Assembly (NCBI RefSeq): GCF_007558865.1
Contig: NZ_VLPK01000001.1
Span: forward strand, 558,001-622,000
Direction of reading: 5' to 3'
DNA: 64,000 nt
Source: Mucilaginibacter corticis
GTDB taxonomy: Bacteria; Bacteroidota; Bacteroidia; Sphingobacteriales; Sphingobacteriaceae
Shown: piece by piece, positions 52,796 to 61,434 of the stretch
Layout of the letters: each line of letters opens with the position of its first letter
Numbering within the stretch: position 1 is the first letter of the stretch
Position numbers and translations under genes: made by a program
The notes under the pieces: generated by a model
Told to the model about the DNA's origin: nothing
What the model saw: only the letters and a program-made list of their open reading frames with translations
The model's database searches: none

Positions 52796-53386
52796 CTATC
52801 TGTAAACAAACACCGTAAAATCCTCGGTATCGTAATCATCTACCAGTACCACATTATCGCTTAATGTGCGACAAGATGCAACTATATCTTGGGGATCATA
52901 GGCTACCAGCAAGCCTTCATAAGGAACTTTGCGCAATAAATTAAAGCCAATACCGAACCGCGACAATTCAAACAATCTATTGATAGCTTTATAAATGTAA
53001 GCAGGGTCGGCGCTTGCGTAGTTTAGCGATCCGCTGGCCAGCACGTAATCATGCACGGGCAGATCCGGCGACATAAAGCTTACCGGCCAAAACGAGGCTG
53101 TTGGCGATGTAAAACGGCTGCGCGCGGCAGTGATCATCTCGGGGATAAAATCAACACCGCAATAGCCCATTATATCCGGATAACGCTCCAAAAGAAACGC
53201 AAACAAGTCGCCGTGGCCGCAACCGGCATCCAGGATGGTTTTCCCGTTCAGGTCGGCAATGGTTGCCAGGGCATCAAAGCGTATCAGCTGGCTATTACGG
53301 TCGCGCCAGCCAAGGGCAAGGCTGTTGTCCCGGCCGTATTGCTTTAACATATCACGGTGGTACTTAAAAATCCACGACGAATCCAT
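52796..53386 (-). CDS. Class I SAM-dependent methyltransferase
   Basis: Cytosolic methyltransferase of 196 aa. Motif I reads ILDAGCGHGDLFAFLL (about residues 51-66), motif II follows at GYCGVDFIPEMI, and motif IV-like VLASGSLNYA near residue 118. The substrate is not evident; the N-terminal MLKQYGRDNSLALGW resembles small-molecule methyltransferases of Bacteroidota. It is the first gene of its transcript with the helical hypothetical after it. Confidence 0.87.
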   Translation of the reverse strand: MDSSWIFKYHRDMLKQYGRDNSLALGWRDRNSQLIRFDALATIADLNGKTILDAGCGHGDLFAFLLERYPDIMGYCGVDFIPEMITAARSRFTSPTASFWPVSFMSPDLPVHDYVLASGSLNYASADPAYIYKAINRLFELSRFGIGFNLLRKVPYEGLLVAYDPQDIVASCRTLSDNVVLVDDYDTEDFTVFVYR

Positions 53387-53549
53387 AACCTTAAATTAAC
53401 AAATTTTAAACTTACCTGCCGTGCCTGTTCTAAATTGCCTTACCAATCGTCTGTAATAATAGACGAAAACATGCCCTAAAGTTAAAAAATGCCCTTTAAA
53501 GGGCCTGTGGCATAGTTTTAGTAATTATCTCGATATAAAATTTACCATT

Positions 53550-53660
53550 ATGCAAAACACAGACATTATCGCCACTTTATTATTAAAGGCATTAGACATT
53601 GAGTTAAAAGAACTGTTGATGCAAGACTTAGAACAATTCAGGTTAAAACAAGCTGCCTAA
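53550..53660 (+). CDS. Possible 36-residue small protein
   Basis: An ATG at 53550 opens a frame of 36 codons ending at 53660, translating to an amphipathic helix-like peptide (MQNTDIIATLLLKALDIELK, then ELLMQDLEQFRLKQAA). It ends 18 bases before the next gene in the same direction. The Leu pattern would make one long amphipathic helix. It could be a small leader peptide or a real small protein; no homologue is known to me. Confidence 0.4.
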   Translation: MQNTDIIATLLLKALDIELKELLMQDLEQFRLKQAA

Positions 53661-53678
53661 TCTATAAAACGAACACAT

Positions 53679-54002
53679 ATGCAATATTACAATCAAAACG
53701 CATCGGTTATATATACCGACGACAGGGGGAGAAAGATCGATACGTTCGTGATATTTGACACCGACCAAAAAACCGGGCTTACCCATATCAATCATGAAAA
53801 CTTAAAGGTCCCGGCAGATACATTGGTACTGCATGAAAAGACTGTAGGTAAATATCATTTACCCATTAGTGATGCCTTTAGTTTTGAGATGATCAACAAG
53901 CTACGCGAAAAATATGCCGAGCGCGACAGGTTGCCACGCAAAAAAGCTTCGGTTGCAACACCGGCTGTTCCGGGAATGATGTTGCTGGCAAAAGCGTCTT
54001 AA
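53679..54002 (+). CDS. Hypothetical protein
   Basis: Unrecognised cytosolic protein of 107 aa: an N-terminal beta-rich part (SVIYTDDRGRKIDTFVIFDT, GLTHINHENLKVPADTLVLH) and a basic C-terminal tail (KLREKYAERDRLPRKKASV). It has the proportions of a small regulatory or adaptor protein. It is 18 bases after the possible 36-residue gene and converges on the DOT1-like methyltransferase, with 11 bases between stops. Confidence 0.6.
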   Translation: MQYYNQNASVIYTDDRGRKIDTFVIFDTDQKTGLTHINHENLKVPADTLVLHEKTVGKYHLPISDAFSFEMINKLREKYAERDRLPRKKASVATPAVPGMMLLAKAS

Positions 54003-54013
54003 ATAAAAGCTGG

Positions 54014-54907
54014 TCATACGCTTACAAACTCATATAGTTTGTAAATATCATTGCCCTGCCCGTTTGTACACTTAAGCCAGTTTTGCATGGCAACGTGTGG
54101 CGAGCAAGGCCCATAAGTATAGATCCTGATGATACGTCGTCGGGATTTTTTGTTTAGCAGGCTTATTACCTCCTGCAACATTTGCCCCTGAAAAGGTGTG
54201 TACATGAAAAATACGTTACCGGCAGAGTAATCAACCACACGGGCATCCGCATTTATAAATTCAACATTGGGCAGATTTAGCTTTGCAGCGCAGTTTACGG
54301 CATATTCATGGCAAGCAGTTTCAAATTCAACACCCTTGGCGATAATGCCGCTGATCAGATTGACCAGTAAAGGAACCTGCCCTAATCCCGAGCCAATATC
54401 AAAGAAAACATCCCCGGGTTTTAATTGCGCTATTTCGATAAGTTCAAATACAACCCTCGCCGGCGTTTTCTGGTAGAATACCATTTCAGGTTCAAGCTCA
54501 TTTACAGGTCGGGGAATAGTTGCAGCAGTCAGCAAACCGTTAATAAAAACATCCAGGTTATCATAACCGGGTTGTTCATAGCTTTTATTATCGGGCTTTG
54601 TATAGGTATCGATCACTGTTCTGAACGCCGTACCATTACACGCTCCTGCCCTTATCTGTTCACGAAGCCCGGCAAATAAATTATTGTCGATCTGCTCGAG
54701 TTGGGTTTTAAGGTTTTCGGCCTGTTGTTTTAATAATCGTAGTTCTTTAATTATTGCCGACTGCTGTATTAAACTATCAATACGGTCGATGATGTGAAAT
54801 TCAATAAAATCTATAGCGTTTGCACGGCTATCAAAGTTGATCTCCTCAAACAGCTTTGCATCGCTTTCAATAGTTTGGATATCAGATCGAATTTCAGCTA
54901 TGATCAT
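54014..54907 (-). CDS. DOT1-like class I methyltransferase with N-terminal coiled coil
   Basis: Protein of 297 aa. Residues about 1-95 form charged helices likely to be a coiled coil (IKELRLLKQQAENLKTQLEQ). The SAM-binding core starts with DVFFDIGSGLGQVPLLVNLI (about 166-185), then GVEFETACHEYAVN and the motif IV-like VFFMYTPFQGQM. The D-I-G-S-G-x-G pattern and the following E resemble DOT1/histone-methylation-type folds, though a protein or small-molecule target is unknown. It is 3 bases from the secreted esterase gene, which is upstream in the same transcript. Confidence 0.78.
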   Translation of the reverse strand: MIIAEIRSDIQTIESDAKLFEEINFDSRANAIDFIEFHIIDRIDSLIQQSAIIKELRLLKQQAENLKTQLEQIDNNLFAGLREQIRAGACNGTAFRTVIDTYTKPDNKSYEQPGYDNLDVFINGLLTAATIPRPVNELEPEMVFYQKTPARVVFELIEIAQLKPGDVFFDIGSGLGQVPLLVNLISGIIAKGVEFETACHEYAVNCAAKLNLPNVEFINADARVVDYSAGNVFFMYTPFQGQMLQEVISLLNKKSRRRIIRIYTYGPCSPHVAMQNWLKCTNGQGNDIYKLYEFVSV

Positions 54908-54910
54908 TGG

Positions 54911-56611
54911 CTATAATTTGCCGGGTGTCATGCTCATCCATGGAGTAAAAGCACCTACCGCATGCGTTTTAAGCTTACGCTGATAGATTTTATCGCCGCA
55001 AAAGGCAAACAGCATATCCATATCCTTACCACCAAAACACATGCCCGTAATCCGCTCGCCGGGTGATGGCAAGATAACCTGTAGCGGCCCGTCATGCGTG
55101 CAAACCTGTACGCCTGATCGGGTTGCCGCGTACACATGGCCCTCTTTGTCATAACAAACAGATTCTGCGCCGCTGTCATCATCCCAATCCTGTACAGAAA
55201 GCCAAAACAGGCGCTCCTTGTTTTGCAGCTTGCCATCGTCGGCAATGGTATAACTATACACCCAATGCGAATCGCGGTCGGCCACAGCAAGCAGCCATTG
55301 GTCGGGCGCCATAGCAATACCACTGGCGGCTTTAAGGCCTGCGTCAACTACGGTCTTTTTACCATCTTTTATCAGCCAGACTTTTGAGGGTTCACCGGTC
55401 GTAGCTGCCGTAGTTGCATACAACCCACCGTTTGGTCGGGCCAAAATATATCCGGCCTTAATATTTTGCGCATATAACGTGGCTTTACCATTATCAGTAT
55501 ACCGCATAATTTTGCCGGCGCTTTTAGATGCAGCATATAACCCGCCATCGGCACCAAACGAGAGCGAATTACAATGCCCTGTATTAGCCGCAAATACCGA
55601 CAGCTTGCCATCATTGCCAATACGATAGATCTTATCATCGGCCGGGTTAGCAAAAAACACCTCACCGTTTTTATTGCAGGCAGGCCCGTAAACCTGGCTA
55701 AACCCTGACTTAACCAATTGCCAGCCCTCGCCCGGCAGAATAATATCATTTACACGTGGCGCACCTGTCTCTGCTTTAACCGGCTCGGGCCAGCCTTTCC
55801 AGAGGTAACGCATGGCGGCGGCAAAATGCTCGCGGTAGCCCGTAACATGGCCGCCATTTAGTAAGTGGAACTGATAATCGTAGCCCGAAAACTTCAGGGC
55901 CTTATCCATCTCCTGGTTGATCAGCGTCCAGTCGCCGGCGCAGTTTTCCATATCATAAGTACCGGCCGTCATATAAAACCTGATTGGCTTAGGCTCTGTT
56001 TTCCGCACCAGGGTTGGGTACTCATTACCGCCACGAAAAGAAACAAAGCTGCCGCTGTTGCAATACACCCGGCTAAAAACGTCAGGACGTTGCCAGGCCG
56101 TGTTAAAGGCCGAGATGCCCCCGCTGCTGGCACCGGCAATACAATGGTCGTTACCGCTGTCGCTAAGGTTTAATTTGTATTTAGCTTTAACATAAGGGAT
56201 GATTTCTTCTGTTAAAAAACGCACATAATTATTGCCCACGCCGTCATATTCAAACCCGCGGTTAGGCCGCCCTATTGTTTTTGGGTTTGCGGGATTAACA
56301 TAACCGGACTTAATAAAAATGCCTATGGTTACCGGGATCTCTTTATGGGCTATCAGCGTATCCAGGATCAGATTAAAGCCCGAGTTTGGGTCAAAGCCAT
56401 CCTGCTGAACATACAGGCAGGCAGGTTTCGTGGCATCTATCTGCTCAGGAATATAAATATCAACCTGTCGCTGCGTGCCGGGGAAGATCTTACTTTCGGT
56501 GTAAATAAAATTGACCATCCGGCCGTGCGGTATACCGGCTGCAGCTTGCCCGAAAGATGATGTGGCAATAAACAGGCAGCTTATTACCATTAAATAAAGG
56601 CTTTTCTTCAT
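54911..56611 (-). CDS. Secreted esterase fused to SMP-30/gluconolactonase propeller
   Basis: Exported two-domain protein of 566 aa. After a signal peptide (LMVISCLFIATSSFGQ), the N-terminal alpha/beta hydrolase of the esterase D/Fes type (about 25-275) has IAGASSGGISAFN with the nucleophile serine and a late LNGGHVTGYREHF histidine. The C-terminal SMP-30-like beta propeller (about 290-550) shows VYGPACNKNGEVFFANPADD and MCFGGKDMDMLFAFCGDKIY. It may cut sugar esters or lactones outside the cell. The DOT1-like gene follows after 3 bases. Confidence 0.85.
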   Translation of the reverse strand: MKKSLYLMVISCLFIATSSFGQAAAGIPHGRMVNFIYTESKIFPGTQRQVDIYIPEQIDATKPACLYVQQDGFDPNSGFNLILDTLIAHKEIPVTIGIFIKSGYVNPANPKTIGRPNRGFEYDGVGNNYVRFLTEEIIPYVKAKYKLNLSDSGNDHCIAGASSGGISAFNTAWQRPDVFSRVYCNSGSFVSFRGGNEYPTLVRKTEPKPIRFYMTAGTYDMENCAGDWTLINQEMDKALKFSGYDYQFHLLNGGHVTGYREHFAAAMRYLWKGWPEPVKAETGAPRVNDIILPGEGWQLVKSGFSQVYGPACNKNGEVFFANPADDKIYRIGNDGKLSVFAANTGHCNSLSFGADGGLYAASKSAGKIMRYTDNGKATLYAQNIKAGYILARPNGGLYATTAATTGEPSKVWLIKDGKKTVVDAGLKAASGIAMAPDQWLLAVADRDSHWVYSYTIADDGKLQNKERLFWLSVQDWDDDSGAESVCYDKEGHVYAATRSGVQVCTHDGPLQVILPSPGERITGMCFGGKDMDMLFAFCGDKIYQRKLKTHAVGAFTPWMSMTPGKL

Positions 56612-56695
56612 TGGTTTGATCTTGGTAAAATAAATATACGCAGCAGATCATATTATCCATGGCAATTGAAACAAAACAACATTAATTTTACTTGT

Positions 56696-57424
56696 ATGTT
56701 AATGCAATTACTCAGGCCCTTATTATTTGCTTTGATTTGCCTTTCGGCGATAAAAGTGTCTGCGCAATCGCATCCGGCAAATGATTCTGTTTACACTTAC
56801 AAAACCGCCTCGCCGGATGGTACAGGCAAGTTTTACAAAGGCCGCGAAATTGCACAGGTAATGGGCTTTGAAGGGGCTGCCTGGCTTGAACGCAACACGC
56901 GAGATAAAGAAGAAAACACCAAACTGGCCATATCAAAACTGCCTATTACAGCCAATAGCGTAGTAGCTGATATAGGCGCGGGCACAGGTTATTATACTTT
57001 CCCCATTGCGGCCAAAGTACCGCAGGGCAAAGTTTACGCGGTAGAGATACAGCAAAGCGCGATAGATTATTTAGAAAAGCGCAGCAAAGAGCTTAAACTG
57101 AATAACGTCATCGTAGTAAAGGGTGCCGAGAAATCGCCCAACCTGCCCGACAATACCGTCGACCTTGCCATGATGGTTGATGTGTACCATGAGCTATCTT
57201 ATCCGCATGAAATGCTGCAGGCTATTAAGCGCTCATTAAAACCCGGTGGTAAGATATTATTATTGGAGTACCGCGCCGAAGACCCAACCATAGATATCAA
57301 AGAATTGCACAAAACCAGTATTTCCCAGCTAAATAAAGAATTTAAGGCCAACGGCTTCCACCTGGTTACCGATGGCGAGTTTTTACCGATCCAGCATTTT
57401 TTGATCTACCAAAAAGATAAATAG
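56696..57424 (+). CDS. Exported SAM-methyltransferase-like protein
   Basis: Protein of 242 aa from the ATG at 56696 (a TTG 30 bases earlier gives a longer polar extension). The first 22 residues (LLFALICLSAIKVSAQ) form a signal peptide, yet the rest is a full class I methyltransferase: VADIGAGTGYYTFPIAAKVP (motif I, about residue 90), YAVEIQQSAIDYLEKRSKE and MMVDVYHELSYPHEML. SAM is not known in the periplasm, so it may be anchored facing the cytosol, or no longer be an active enzyme. The gene starts 85 bases from the divergent esterase gene. Confidence 0.83.
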   Translation: MLMQLLRPLLFALICLSAIKVSAQSHPANDSVYTYKTASPDGTGKFYKGREIAQVMGFEGAAWLERNTRDKEENTKLAISKLPITANSVVADIGAGTGYYTFPIAAKVPQGKVYAVEIQQSAIDYLEKRSKELKLNNVIVVKGAEKSPNLPDNTVDLAMMVDVYHELSYPHEMLQAIKRSLKPGGKILLLEYRAEDPTIDIKELHKTSISQLNKEFKANGFHLVTDGEFLPIQHFLIYQKDK

Positions 57425-57448
57425 CTTCATAATCCCTCATCTTAAACC

Positions 57449-58222
57449 ATGTACTTTGTTATTGTAATACCTGTTATCGCCCTTATAGCCTGGATCATTT
57501 TTCATAAAAGGAATAAGCCAAACCCATCGGTATTACAAAAGCTGGACAAATCACTTATTTCTATCCTGGATAGCCATGTCAACTATTACCATAAGCTGAG
57601 CAAAAGCGAAAAGAAAAGGTTCGAGTCGCAGGTGTCTGTCTTCCTGCAAAATGTAAATATCGAAGGTGTGGGTACAGAGATAACCGATGTGGACAGGGTC
57701 CTTGTTGCATCGAGCGCGGTGATCCCGGTTTTTGGTTTGGGCGATTGGGAATACAGCAATTTAACCAACGTGATCCTATACCCTGATACCTTCGATCACG
57801 AGTACCAGTTTGAGGGCGGCAGCCGCAATATCCAGGGCATGGTTGGGACAGGTTATATGAATGGACAAATGATCCTTTCACGTCCGTCATTACTCAAAGG
57901 GTTTTCGCCCATGTCGGGCAAGGAAAACACGGCCATACATGAGTTTGTACACCTGGTTGATAAATCAGACGGGGCAACAGATGGCGTACCCGAACAACTA
58001 ATGGAACACCAATATGCCGCACCCTGGCTTAGCCTGATGCACCGCGAAATGCACCGGATAAGAGACGGAAAATCAGACATTAACCCATACGCCATTACCA
58101 ACGAGGCCGAATTTTTAGCCGTAGCGTCCGAATACTTTTTTGAGAAACCCGAACAGTTCAAACAAAAGCACCCCGAACTTTACCAACAACTGAGCCTTGT
58201 TTTCAGGCAAAAACCGGTATAA
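57449..58222 (+). CDS. MtfA-like zinc peptidase
   Basis: Membrane-anchored metallopeptidase of 257 aa. An N-terminal helix (about 1-18, VIVIPVIALIAWIIFH) precedes a soluble domain with the MtfA signature: AIHEFVHLVDKSDGATDG (HExxH form, about residues 165-182) and the third ligand and helix NEAEFLAVASEYFFEKPEQF. The length and placement of the motifs match MtfA/DUF980 proteins, which regulate Mlc in E. coli; the target here is unknown. It follows the exported methyltransferase gene by 24 bases. Confidence 0.86.
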   Translation: MYFVIVIPVIALIAWIIFHKRNKPNPSVLQKLDKSLISILDSHVNYYHKLSKSEKKRFESQVSVFLQNVNIEGVGTEITDVDRVLVASSAVIPVFGLGDWEYSNLTNVILYPDTFDHEYQFEGGSRNIQGMVGTGYMNGQMILSRPSLLKGFSPMSGKENTAIHEFVHLVDKSDGATDGVPEQLMEHQYAAPWLSLMHREMHRIRDGKSDINPYAITNEAEFLAVASEYFFEKPEQFKQKHPELYQQLSLVFRQKPV

Positions 58223-58286
58223 ATAAATTCTATTAATTCAGTAGATTTAACCCGGATTTTATATCCGTGACAAAAATCTACCTGCC

Positions 58287-59651
58287 ATGAAAAAAACTAT
58301 CCTGCCTGTTATCGTAATCGCCGCTATCGGCTTAGCCTCGTTAGGCTACACACCTGCCAAAAAGCAAGCTGCCAAACGCCCCAATGTTATTGTTATTTAT
58401 ACCGATGACCAGGGTTATGCCGATATGAATATCTACGGATCAAAAGATCTGTACACCCCTAATATGGATGCACTAGCAAAAAGCGGTGTAAGGTTTACAC
58501 AATTTTACGCGGCGGCGCCTATTTGTTCGCCATCGCGGGCCTCGCTATTAACCGGCAGGTACCCGCAACGGGCGGGACTGGCGGTAATGGCTTCATCCAA
58601 AGAAGGCGAGGCAGGTATGCCCGGCTCGCAATATACCATGGGTGAGTTATTTAAAGATGCAGGCTACAAAACCGCGCACATTGGTAAATGGCACGTAGGC
58701 TATACCAAGGAAACCGAGCCAAACGCGCAGGGTTTTGATTATTCGTTCGGGTTTATGGGCGGATGTATTGATAACTATTCGCACTTCTTTTACTGGGATG
58801 GCCCTAACCGCCACGACCTCTGGAAAAACGGCGAAGAGATCTACGAAGCCGGCAAATATTTCCCTGACCTGATGGTTGACGAAGCGGACAAGTTTTTAAC
58901 CGAGAACAAAGACAAGCCTTTCTTTTTATATTGGGCTATTAACAATCCGCACTACCCGTTACAGGGCGAAAAGAAATGGCTGGACTACTACAAGAACCTG
59001 CCATCGCCGCGCGATAAATATGCCGCCAGTATCTCCACCATGGACGAGAAAATAGGCCTGTTGCTGAAAAAGCTTGACGAACTGGGTTTGCGTGAAAATA
59101 CCATCATCGTTTTCCAGTCGGACCAAGGATTTTCAATGGAGGAACGCACCTTTGGCGGCGGCGGTTCGGCAGGGATTTTCAGAGGATCAAAGTTTAGTTT
59201 GTTTGAAGGCGGAGTTAGAGTTCCGGCTATCATCAGCTGGAAAAACCACGTACCTGTTAACCAGGTACGCACACAGGTGGCTACCAATATTGATTGGTTC
59301 CCTACCCTTGCAGCCTATTGCAATATTAAACTGCCGGCCCGTAAAATTGACGGCGAGAGCCTGCAGCCCATCATTAATTCCGAACAGGCAAAAACACCGC
59401 ACCATCAGTTTCACTGGCAAAGCCAGGGCGGTAAAAATAACCCGCAATGGTCTGTACTTGACGGCGACTGGAAACTAATGCACAGCCCTTTTGAAGCAAA
59501 AAAAGAAGAACTAAACAGCCAAAACTATTTCCTGGTGAACCTGAAAGACGACCCATCAGAAAAACATAACGTTGCCGACCAGCACCCGGATATTGTACAG
59601 CGCTTAGAGGCCGCGCATAACCAGTGGGTGGGTGAGGTATTGACGCAATAG
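58287..59651 (+). CDS. S1-family sulfatase
   Basis: Secreted sulfatase of 454 aa. A signal peptide (VIAAIGLASLGYTPA) is followed by IVIYTDDQGYADMN with the metal aspartates (Asp40, Asp41), the formylglycine motif PICSPSRASLLTGRY (Cys80) and the histidine-rich THDH-like HIGKWHVGY. The maturing enzyme is not encoded here. It probably desulphates a polysaccharide or glycan used by the neighbouring oxidoreductase genes. A leader hairpin (TAGATTT/AAATCTA) lies in the 64-base gap before it. Confidence 0.92.
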   Translation: MKKTILPVIVIAAIGLASLGYTPAKKQAAKRPNVIVIYTDDQGYADMNIYGSKDLYTPNMDALAKSGVRFTQFYAAAPICSPSRASLLTGRYPQRAGLAVMASSKEGEAGMPGSQYTMGELFKDAGYKTAHIGKWHVGYTKETEPNAQGFDYSFGFMGGCIDNYSHFFYWDGPNRHDLWKNGEEIYEAGKYFPDLMVDEADKFLTENKDKPFFLYWAINNPHYPLQGEKKWLDYYKNLPSPRDKYAASISTMDEKIGLLLKKLDELGLRENTIIVFQSDQGFSMEERTFGGGGSAGIFRGSKFSLFEGGVRVPAIISWKNHVPVNQVRTQVATNIDWFPTLAAYCNIKLPARKIDGESLQPIINSEQAKTPHHQFHWQSQGGKNNPQWSVLDGDWKLMHSPFEAKKEELNSQNYFLVNLKDDPSEKHNVADQHPDIVQRLEAAHNQWVGEVLTQ

Positions 59652-59678
59652 GCAAAAAATGAGCCTGGGCTGCGCGAT

Positions 59679-59775
59679 TCCTTCCTTGGGGAAGGAGGAG
59701 GAAGGGGTTTAATAAAGCCGCTAAACCCCTCCCTGCCGCCGCTACGCCCTACACACCCCTCCCAAGGGAGGGAAT
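59679..59775. repeat. G+C-rich interspersed element
   Basis: About 97 bases with TTCCTTGGGGAAGGA and CCCTCCCAAGGGAGGG hairpins at the ends and AAACCCCTCC/GGGGTTT words between. It is related in plan, not in exact sequence, to the elements at 27.4 and 44.9 kb. It lies in the gap between sulfatase and oxidoreductase genes; the rest of the 268-base gap shows nothing else. Confidence 0.75.
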
Positions 59776-59919
59776 TGAACGTGTGAACATAAATCCACCG
59801 CAAACGTGTGCGTACTTTTTAAGTTACAAAAGGCGTTTTTTATTTATTTTAATAGATATTTGATTTAGGCCGGGTTCACATACCGGCACAAAACCAATTA
59901 ATCAAATATCTTAACCTGT

Positions 59920-61290
59920 ATGGAAAAATCCCGTCGTACTTTTATCAGGCAGGCATCAATTGCCGGTGCCGGTGTAATGTTTGCCAAAACCGGCTTAAGC
60001 GCTAAAAGTTATAAACGTGTTATAGGCGCTAACGACCGCGTAAGGGTGGGTGTGGTTGGCTTTTCAGACCGCCACCGCAGCTCGCATATCCCCAGCTTTA
60101 TGAATCATTACAAAGAGCTTAACTTTGAGGTGGTAGCCGTATCAGATATCTGGAATAAGCGTCGCGAAGAAGGGGCAGCCATCTGGAAGGAAAAGATGCA
60201 GAACGATGTAAAGGCGTACCGCAATAATGAGGAACTATATGGCAGCAAAACCGTCGACGCCGTGTTTATCAGTACCGCCGATTTCCAGCATGCTCGCCAT
60301 GCCATTGAGGCTGTACATGCCGGCTGCGATGCCTATGTAGAAAAACCCTTTGCCGAAACTATGGAAGATGCGCGTGCAGCGCTTAAAGCGGTGAAAGAAA
60401 CAGGCAAGATCGTACAGATAGGTTCTCAACGCCGCAGCGGGGCAAATTATCATGCGGCTGACGATTTTATAAAATCAGGCAAGTTTGGGCCGATAACCAT
60501 GGTTGAGTTGACCTGGAACGTTAACCAACCGGGCCGCTGGCGCAGACCTGAACTGCTGAACGTTTTAAAAGAAAAAGATACCGACTGGAAACGCTTTATC
60601 ATGAACCGCCCTTACGAGCCGTTCGATGCGCGTAAATATCTGGAGTTCCGTTTGTTCTGGCCATTCTCTTCAGGCCTGGCGGGGCAATGGATGAGCCACC
60701 AGATAGACACTGTACACTGGTTTAGCGGGTTAAAACATCCGCGCAGCGTAGTGGCCAATGGCGGCATTTATATGTGGAAAGATGGCCGTCGCAACTGGGA
60801 TACCCTGATGGCCGCGTTTGATTACGGCCCGCTGGATGATCCGTCGACAGGTTTCCAGGTGACGTTTGGCTCGCGCATGCACAACGGCGACGAGAACCCT
60901 GCCGAGATCTATTACTCTAACGGCGGCGAACTGAACCTGATCACCAACAAGATCTCGCCTGTAGGCGGACTGACAGAAAAAATGGCCGCGCCAATGGGTA
61001 TGAAGGCTAATTTACTGCCAGAGATCAGCCTGAAAAATACCGAGCATGTAGTAGCATCTGCCAATACAGGCGGCGATGTGCTGACCTCAAACCACGTACG
61101 CAACTGGATGGAATGCGTACGCAGCCGCCAGCAACCCAACGCACCGGTTGAAGCCGGTTACAGCCACTCGATAGCCAATATCATGACCAACGCGGCTGTG
61201 CATACCGGCTACAAAGCCACCTTTGACGAAGCAACGCAGGAAGTTATGGCAAACGGCAAAGTGTTTAAGTGGGGAGATATTAAAGCGTAA
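59920..61290 (+). CDS. Tat-exported Gfo/Idh/MocA-family oxidoreductase
   Basis: Oxidoreductase of 456 aa. The N-terminus carries a twin-arginine signal (KSRRTFIRQASIAGAGVMFA). The NAD(P) Rossmann fold is seen with VGVVGFSDRHRSSHI, and the family lysine in YVEKPFAETM. The C-terminal half has the family beta domain, with YEPFDARKYLEFRLFWPFS and QMSHQIDTVHWF-type residues (WMSHQIDTVHWFSG). In carbohydrate-use clusters such enzymes act on sugar acids or as NAD-dependent glycosidases (GH109-like). The sulfatase and DUF6807 neighbours support a glycan role. Confidence 0.9.
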   Translation: MEKSRRTFIRQASIAGAGVMFAKTGLSAKSYKRVIGANDRVRVGVVGFSDRHRSSHIPSFMNHYKELNFEVVAVSDIWNKRREEGAAIWKEKMQNDVKAYRNNEELYGSKTVDAVFISTADFQHARHAIEAVHAGCDAYVEKPFAETMEDARAALKAVKETGKIVQIGSQRRSGANYHAADDFIKSGKFGPITMVELTWNVNQPGRWRRPELLNVLKEKDTDWKRFIMNRPYEPFDARKYLEFRLFWPFSSGLAGQWMSHQIDTVHWFSGLKHPRSVVANGGIYMWKDGRRNWDTLMAAFDYGPLDDPSTGFQVTFGSRMHNGDENPAEIYYSNGGELNLITNKISPVGGLTEKMAAPMGMKANLLPEISLKNTEHVVASANTGGDVLTSNHVRNWMECVRSRQQPNAPVEAGYSHSIANIMTNAAVHTGYKATFDEATQEVMANGKVFKWGDIKA

Positions 61291-61324
61291 TTTCATTAAA
61301 AAACGTTGTCATATTAAAAACTAT

Positions 61325-61411
61325 TGTCATTTCGACGAGGAACGAGGAGAAATCTTATACAAGCGATCCTTAGTATATCGTATAAGATTTCTCACTTCGT
61401 TTCGAAATGAC
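61325..61411. repeat. Large inverted repeat element
   Basis: Two-part arms: GTCATTTCGA (61326-61335) with TCGAAATGAC (61402-61411), and AGAAATCTTATAC (61348-61360) with GTATAAGATTTCT (61380-61392). The unpaired parts (CGAGGAACGAGG and CACTTCGT) are asymmetrical. The GTCATTTCGA...AGAAATCT signature is a known type of high-copy repeat in related genomes. Confidence 0.85.
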
Positions 61412-61434
61412 ATGGTTAATTAAAAAAAATAACC

